Shown one piece after another: positions 56,697 through 64,000 of a DNA stretch of 64,000 nt. The notes beneath the pieces are model-generated. The model was not told the origin of the DNA and ran no database searches. It saw nothing but the letters and a program-made list of their open reading frames with translations. The position numbers and the translations under genes were made by a program. The DNA is from an uncultured Pelagibacteraceae bacterium (GTDB lineage Bacteria > Pseudomonadota > Alphaproteobacteria > Pelagibacterales > Pelagibacteraceae), in assembly GCA_902574035.1 (NCBI GenBank), contig CACGMC010000001.1:1-64000 (forward strand), in the 5' to 3' direction. The stretch's first letter is position 1. Every line of letters begins with the position of its first letter.

Positions 56697-58535
56697 TTAT
56701 TCATGAAAGTAATCATATATTTTCTTTGCCATGCTTTCTTCAATACCTTCTACAGACTTTAAATCTTCTAAGCTAGCAGATTCTACTGATCTTGCTGACC
56801 CAAAATGATTTAGTAAAGATCTCTTTCTTTGTTTTCCTATTCCTTCAATTTGATCCAATAAAGATTTACTTAACCCCCTTTTCCTTTTTGCTCTATGCGT
56901 GCTTATAGCAAATCTATGAGCTTCATCCCGTAATCTTTGTATAAAAAATAGCAAAGGATCATTTTTTTTTAAAATATACTCTTTATTTTCGTGATATATT
57001 TTTTCTTCACCAGCATGCCTATTTTTACCTTTTGCAACAGCTAATATTGGCAAATCATGTAAACCTAACTCATTTAACACTTCTCTACTTACTGAATATT
57101 GACCCTTACCACCATCTATTAAAATCAATTCTGGCAAGGAAAGAGAACCCGATTTTTCTTTAATTGCTTTTGAAAACCTTCTAAATAAAACTTCTTTCAT
57201 CATACCGTAATCATCGTTTTTAACTTTTTCATTCTTAATATTAAATTTTCTATATCGTTTTTTGATAAAACCCTCATTACCAAAACATATTAAAGCTCCA
57301 ATTGAATCACTACCTTGAATATGACTGTTATCATAAACTTCAATAAGATTAATATTATTGTTTAAATCAAATTTGTTGGCTAAGGTTTCTATTAAATTGT
57401 TGTTACTTTCAGTTTGATAAAGTTTTTGGGTTAAAGCTTGTTTAGCATTTTTTTCTGCTAAATTTGATATACTTACTTCATCCTTACTCTTTGCTTTTTT
57501 TATTAAAACATCTCTTTTTTCTTTTAGGGAAAAGGCATTTTCTAAAAGCTTTAAATCTTTAACCTCAGTATTAGTTATTATCATACTTGGCACTACTTTA
57601 TTTTCATAAAACTGGGTTAAAAAAGAAGTCATGATTTCTTTTATATTGTCATCTGTATCGTGCTTCGGGAAAAAAGCTTGATTTCCCCAGTTTTGTTTTG
57701 ATCTAAAAAAGAAAACTTGAACACACGTTTTGCCTGACTCTTTATAAATACTTACCACATCAGCTTCATTTAAATTTGTTTGATTTATTTTTTGCGAGGT
57801 CTGAATTTGAGTTAAAGCTTTTATTCTATCTCTAGCTATGGCAGCTTTTTCAAAATCTAATTCTTTACTCGCTAGTTCCATGTCTTTTGATAAAGATTTT
57901 TGTATTCTTCTTGATTTTCCAGAGATAAAATCTATAGCATCCGACACAGTTCTTTTATATTGAGACTCTTCAATATGCCCGACGCAAGGACCAGAACATC
58001 TTTTAATTTGATATAAAATACAAGGTCTCTCTCTATTTTTAAAAACAGTATCGTCACAAACCCGTATTTGGAAAATCTTTTGTAAAATTTTAATTGTCCA
58101 ATTTGCAGATCCTATAGAAGCGAAGGGCCCAAAATAATAACCATTTCTTGATTTTTTTCCACGAAGTTTAGTTAATTGAGGCCATTTATCTTTGTGACCG
58201 ATATAAATATATGGAAACGATTTATCATCTCTCAACAAAATATTAAATCTTGGTTTATGTTTTTTGATAAGGTTAGCTTCTAGAAGAAGAGCTTCGCTCT
58301 CGTTACTAGTAGTAGTTACCTCTAGGTTATGTGTTAGAGAAAGCATTCTCTCGGTTCTTATTGGTAAGTTTGTATCGGAAACGTAACTTTTAAGTCTATT
58401 TGGAATATTTTTAGCCTTTCCAATATATAAAATTTCCCCAGAAACACTTATCATTCTATAAACACCAGGATTTTTCGGTGTAAGTGGAATTTTTTCTTTA
58501 ATAACTTTCTTTCCTAATTCTAAACTATTATTCAT
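56697..58535 (-). CDS. uvrC: Excinuclease ABC subunit C
   Basis: The dual-incision nuclease of nucleotide excision repair, 612 residues. The GIY-YIG domain has [20 protein letters not shown] and KSYVS. A UVR motif follows at [18 protein letters not shown]. The RNase H-like domain has [20 protein letters not shown] and [10 protein letters not shown], and two C-terminal HhH motifs end the protein ([31 protein letters not shown]). It overlaps folB by 8 nt. uvrB lies 1 kb upstream in the same group. Confidence 0.97.
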   Translation of the reverse strand: MNNSLELGKKVIKEKIPLTPKNPGVYRMISVSGEILYIGKAKNIPNRLKSYVSDTNLPIRTERMLSLTHNLEVTTTSNESEALLLEANLIKKHKPRFNILLRDDKSFPYIYIGHKDKWPQLTKLRGKKSRNGYYFGPFASIGSANWTIKILQKIFQIRVCDDTVFKNRERPCILYQIKRCSGPCVGHIEESQYKRTVSDAIDFISGKSRRIQKSLSKDMELASKELDFEKAAIARDRIKALTQIQTSQKINQTNLNEADVVSIYKESGKTCVQVFFFRSKQNWGNQAFFPKHDTDDNIKEIMTSFLTQFYENKVVPSMIITNTEVKDLKLLENAFSLKEKRDVLIKKAKSKDEVSISNLAEKNAKQALTQKLYQTESNNNLIETLANKFDLNNNINLIEVYDNSHIQGSDSIGALICFGNEGFIKKRYRKFNIKNEKVKNDDYGMMKEVLFRRFSKAIKEKSGSLSLPELILIDGGKGQYSVSREVLNELGLHDLPILAVAKGKNRHAGEEKIYHENKEYILKKNDPLLFFIQRLRDEAHRFAISTHRAKRKRGLSKSLLDQIEGIGKQRKRSLLNHFGSARSVESASLEDLKSVEGIEESMAKKIYDYFHE

Positions 58536-58926
58536 CTCTGCTTTTTGACACCTCTATACCCACGGATTCTGTATTCTTAATTATATCTAATTTCTCTAAT
58601 TTAAGATTAATTTTTTTTACTATTCTGTTATCAAAAATTATATCAAAAATATTTTCTGCTAAATCTTCTAAAAGTTCATGATGTTTCTTTTCTGTAATAT
58701 ACGTTATTTTGTTTATAATATCCTCATAATTTACTATAGATGCCAAATTATTATTATTAGGCTTAATATTTGAGTAAGTCGAAATATCAATATTAAATCT
58801 CACTCTTTGCTTCTTTTTTTTTTCAAAATCATGAAGACCTACTGAAATTTTTAGTATTAAGTTTTTAATACTTACTTTTCTTTTGTATTTATATTTTTTT
58901 TTATCTTTTAATTTAATTATTTTCAT
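58528..58926 (-). CDS. folB: Dihydroneopterin aldolase family protein
   Basis: A 132-residue protein of the T-fold FolB family for tetrahydrofolate or monapterin synthesis. The hallmarks are [21 protein letters not shown], and the catalytic-region [16 protein letters not shown]. The first 18 residues are lysine-rich and not conserved. It overlaps the SDR gene by 4 nt and uvrC by 8 nt. Confidence 0.86.
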   Translation of the reverse strand: MKIIKLKDKKKYKYKRKVSIKNLILKISVGLHDFEKKKKQRVRFNIDISTYSNIKPNNNNLASIVNYEDIINKITYITEKKHHELLEDLAENIFDIIFDNRIVKKINLKLEKLDIIKNTESVGIEVSKSRDE

Positions 58927-59678
58927 TCTTTTATGTTTATTATATCAGGTGTTAACCACGCGAGTCTTTGGCCGCTATCAACATTTATTATTTCTCCTGT
59001 TATATTGTCATTTTTTATAAGAAATTTTACTGTTTCAATGATGTTTTCTAAATTCACTTGCCTCTTCAATAAAACCGATTTCCATTGTTTTTTAAAATGA
59101 GATTCTGATTGTCTTTTATTCTTAAGAGTTGGACCGGGAGATATAGCATTCACTCTAATATTAGGAGCTAATTTCATGGCTGAAGTTATAGTAAGTGTTC
59201 CTAAAGCTGATTTACTTAAAGTGTAAGATAGAAAATAAGGTGTTAATTTTTTAATTCTTTGATCTATAAGATTAATGATAATCCCATAGTTTTTTTTTAC
59301 ATATTTTTTAAAATTTTGAGTTAATAAGGCTGGGGCTTTTAAATTAACATTCATGTGTTTTGAAAAGCTTTTATCGTTAAAGTTATTAAGGTTATCGTTT
59401 TCAAAAACTGAAGCGTTATTAATAAGACAGTCTAAACCTTTCATTTTATTAAAAGCATCTTTTATTAATTTTCGTACTTGATTGGAATTATTTAAGTCGG
59501 CCTTAATTAAAAATACATTGCTACCTAAATCTTCTAATTCTTTTTTTAATTTATCAGCCAAATTTTTTGATTTATTATAATGAATTGTGATACTAATATC
59601 GTAACCAGCTAAACTTTTCGCGATAGCGGCCCCAATTCTTGTTGCGCCACCTGTAATAATTATCTTTTTGGCTTCCAT
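58923..59678 (-). CDS. SDR oxidoreductase, likely FolM-like pterin reductase
   Basis: A 251-residue short-chain dehydrogenase. The coenzyme loop is [32 protein letters not shown] is the NNAS block, and the catalytic YxxxK is in [21 protein letters not shown]-x-RIG-type starts with an Arg are typical of pteridine/dihydromonapterin reductases (FolM/PTR1). Overlap with folB supports pterin or folate reduction, but this is inference. It overlaps uvrB by 19 nt. Confidence 0.85.
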   Translation of the reverse strand: MEAKKIIITGGATRIGAAIAKSLAGYDISITIHYNKSKNLADKLKKELEDLGSNVFLIKADLNNSNQVRKLIKDAFNKMKGLDCLINNASVFENDNLNNFNDKSFSKHMNVNLKAPALLTQNFKKYVKKNYGIIINLIDQRIKKLTPYFLSYTLSKSALGTLTITSAMKLAPNIRVNAISPGPTLKNKRQSESHFKKQWKSVLLKRQVNLENIIETVKFLIKNDNITGEIINVDSGQRLAWLTPDIINIKE

Positions 59679-61831
59679 TTTTTTATTGCTTTTCTAGGCT
59701 TTGTGCCCGGCATCCCCATTGTTGATCTCCCTTTAGGGTATACTTTATTTTTTAATTTGTACTGGTTTATTTTTGGATTTAAAGATATCTCTAGCTCACT
59801 CGCTTCTAACTTTCTCATTTCATCACGAATTTTGGCAGCTTCTTCAAATTCCAAATTAGCAGCTGACTCTTTCATTTTTCTGTTAAGAGCTTTTAAATGT
59901 TTCTTAAGATTTCCACCAACATTTGAACCTTCGCTTATTTTTACATAGTCTTTCTCATAAACTGACTCTAAAATATCACTTATTTCTTTTTTAACTGACT
60001 CTGCTGTAATTTTATTTTTTTTGTTATATTGTAGTTGCTTATCTCTCCTTCTATCAGTTTCTTTGATAGCCTTGTCAATGCTTTTTGTAATTTTGTCTGC
60101 ATATAAAATTACCTTTCCATCTACATTTCTAGCAGCTCTTCCTATAGTTTGAATTAAAGATGTTTCTGATCTTAAGAAGCCCTCTTTGTCTGCATCAAGT
60201 ATTGCAACCAAGGCGCATTCAGGAATATCCAATCCCTCTCTTAATAAATTTATTCCAACTAAGATATCGAATACACCCATTCTCAAATCTCTTATAATTT
60301 CTATTCTTTCCAGTGTATCGATGTCAGAGTGCATATATCTTACCTTTAATCCATTTTCATGAAGATACTCAGTTAAATCCTCAGCCATTTTTTTTGTTAA
60401 CGTTGTAGCTAAAATTCTAAAACCTTTTTTTACGATTTCTTTTGCCTCGTGCATTAAATCGTCCACTTGAGTTTTTGCCGGCCTTATCTCTACGGGTGGA
60501 TCTATTAAACCTGTAGGACGGATAATTTGATCTATAAATTCATTCTTTGTTTGTTTCAATTCCCACGGTCCGGGCGTAGCAGATACGAATATTGTTTGAG
60601 TTCTCATTAAATCCCATTCTTCAAACTTTAAAGGTCTATTATCCATACATGATGGAAGCCTAAAACCATATTCAGCTAATGTACTTTTTCTTGTTCTGTC
60701 ACCTTTGTACATTCCATTAAGCTGTGGTACGGTTACGTGACTTTCATCAACAAAAATAATTGTATTATCAGGAAAGTATTCAAATAATGTTGGGGGAGGT
60801 TCCCCAGGTTTTCTTCCTGACAAAAATCGTGAATAATTTTCAATTCCAGCACAAGTGCCTGTAGCCTCAATCATTTCTAAATCAAATTTTGTCCTTTCTC
60901 TTAATCTTTGTGCCTCTAATAATTTGTTGTTATCCTGATGTTTTTTTAAAGTGATCTCTAGTTCTTTTTTAATCTCTTGAATAGCCTGATCGATTGTTGG
61001 TTTAGGAGTAATATAGTGACTGTTAGCATAAACTTTTATAATTGAAAAATCATTTGTCTTATCTCCAGTTAAAGGATCAAATTCTTCAATTTTTTCTAAT
61101 TTATTTAAATTTAAACTTAATCTCCAAGCTCTATCTTCTAAATGTGAAGGAAATATTTCCAAATTTTCCCCCCTAACTCTAAATGTTCCTCTAAAAAAAT
61201 TTTGATCATTTCTTTTATATTGCAAGTTAATAAATGCCCTAATTAATTGATCTCTGTCATATTCATAGTTTTTTTTTAGAGTTATAGTCATTTTTGAGTA
61301 AGCCTCTACAGATCCAAGACCGTAGATACATGAAACACTTGCAACAATTATTACATCATCTCTTTCCAATAGTGACCTAGTAGCTGAATGCCTCATCCTG
61401 TCTATTTGTTCATTAATAGATGCCTCTTTTTCTATGTAAGTGTCAGATCTTGGAACATAAGCTTCTGGAGTATAATAGTCATAATAGGACACAAAATATT
61501 CAACAGCATTATCAGGAAAAAAATTTTTAAACTCTCCATAAAGCTGCGCGGCCAACGTTTTGTTTGGAGCAAGTACCAAAGCTGGTCTATTGGATGCTTC
61601 AATGACTTTTGCCATCGTGAAAGTTTTCCCTGAGCCTGTAACACCAAGTAAGACTTGTTCGTTCTTTTGGCCTTTAAGATTAGTAATCAGTTTTTTTATA
61701 GCCTGAGGCTGGTCTCCAGCAGGTTGAAAATTACTTTTTATTTTAAATTTAATACCTCCCTCTAATTTTTTATTTATAGAGTTGTTAGTATTTTCTAAAT
61801 CTAATATTTTTTCTTGATACGTATTTTGCAT
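59660..61831 (-). CDS. uvrB: Excinuclease ABC subunit B
   Basis: DNA-damage verification helicase of excision repair, 723 residues. Helicase motifs include Walker [20 protein letters not shown], the beta-hairpin region [34 protein letters not shown] (DESH), SATPGPWEL and QTIGRAARN. The C-terminal UVR motif is [22 protein letters not shown], the UvrC contact. The tail is basic ([14 protein letters not shown]). It is divergent from the aminotransferase gene by 40 nt. Confidence 0.98.
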   Translation of the reverse strand: MQNTYQEKILDLENTNNSINKKLEGGIKFKIKSNFQPAGDQPQAIKKLITNLKGQKNEQVLLGVTGSGKTFTMAKVIEASNRPALVLAPNKTLAAQLYGEFKNFFPDNAVEYFVSYYDYYTPEAYVPRSDTYIEKEASINEQIDRMRHSATRSLLERDDVIIVASVSCIYGLGSVEAYSKMTITLKKNYEYDRDQLIRAFINLQYKRNDQNFFRGTFRVRGENLEIFPSHLEDRAWRLSLNLNKLEKIEEFDPLTGDKTNDFSIIKVYANSHYITPKPTIDQAIQEIKKELEITLKKHQDNNKLLEAQRLRERTKFDLEMIEATGTCAGIENYSRFLSGRKPGEPPPTLFEYFPDNTIIFVDESHVTVPQLNGMYKGDRTRKSTLAEYGFRLPSCMDNRPLKFEEWDLMRTQTIFVSATPGPWELKQTKNEFIDQIIRPTGLIDPPVEIRPAKTQVDDLMHEAKEIVKKGFRILATTLTKKMAEDLTEYLHENGLKVRYMHSDIDTLERIEIIRDLRMGVFDILVGINLLREGLDIPECALVAILDADKEGFLRSETSLIQTIGRAARNVDGKVILYADKITKSIDKAIKETDRRRDKQLQYNKKNKITAESVKKEISDILESVYEKDYVKISEGSNVGGNLKKHLKALNRKMKESAANLEFEEAAKIRDEMRKLEASELEISLNPKINQYKLKNKVYPKGRSTMGMPGTKPRKAIKKWKPKR

Positions 61832-61865
61832 TCTGTGATATTAATAATTAAAAAAAACATTATAA

Positions 61866-64000
<2,135 letters not shown>

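Overview
This window is a strongly AT-rich, extremely compact piece of a streamlined alphaproteobacterial chromosome. Gene content and order fit the SAR11 clade (Pelagibacterales): lgt-midA-pgeF-prs-rplY-pth-ychF, mutY/dciA-dsbA-smc, separate F0 ATP synthase genes with paired b and b' subunits, a CcrM-type methylase, a cox operon with ctaB/ctaG/SURF1, petABC, and a crtI-crtB-crtY-blh retinal cluster. The taxon is inferred from gene content and base composition; no marker gene was searched. There are about 77 protein genes and one tRNA gene. No gene-free stretch reaches 300 bases (the longest is about 110), and I see no insertion sequence, prophage, CRISPR array or rRNA gene.

Layout. 1-3.8 kb: the end of lspA, a DUF3035 lipoprotein and pgi on plus; rsmD and purD on minus; DUF2093. 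3.8-9.5 kb (minus): ubiA-msbA-waaA-lpxK-lpxL, which makes and exports lipid A/Kdo. 9.5-13 kb: small DUF genes and a quinone reductase/pirin/HAD/CDGSH group. 13-21 kb (plus): rsmE, then cytochrome oxidase subunits and assembly factors, thrC and a peroxiredoxin. 21-33.5 kb (minus): 15 co-directional genes with no gap above 15 nt: dciA, dsbA, smc, atpI-atpB-atpE-atpF'-atpF, crtI-crtB-crtY-blh, ispH, thrB (frame broken in an A8 run) and rnhA. 33.5-40.6 kb: mutY, an FAD monooxygenase, ccrM, rnhB, a uracil-DNA glycosylase, a TPR protein and ispE. 40.7-43.8 kb: tRNA-Gln, the tRNA CCA enzyme, greA, hemF and trmL. 43.9-46.4 kb: petABC (bc1 complex). 46.4-52.5 kb (minus): ychF, pth, rplY, prs, pgeF, midA, lgt. 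52.5-56.7 kb: ubiK, an EnvZ/OmpR-like pair, a MarR regulator, ilvE and pgsA. 56.7-64 kb: uvrC, folB, a FolM-like SDR and uvrB, then a class I aminotransferase and an ADP-ribosylglycohydrolase running off the right edge.

How the genes work together. Much of the window is an energy-conversion set: bc1 complex, aa3-type oxidase with its assembly factors, the F0 proton channel, and the genes that turn phytoene into retinal, the chromophore of the light-driven pump proteorhodopsin. Neither the rhodopsin nor crtE is here. IspH and IspE belong to the MEP pathway that feeds carotenoids and quinones. The most notable points are the 12.5-kb run joining smc, F0 and retinal genes, an SMC that seems to lack its globular hinge, the thrB frameshift, start codons packed into shared palindromes, and nine of ten convergent gene pairs overlapping at their 3' ends.
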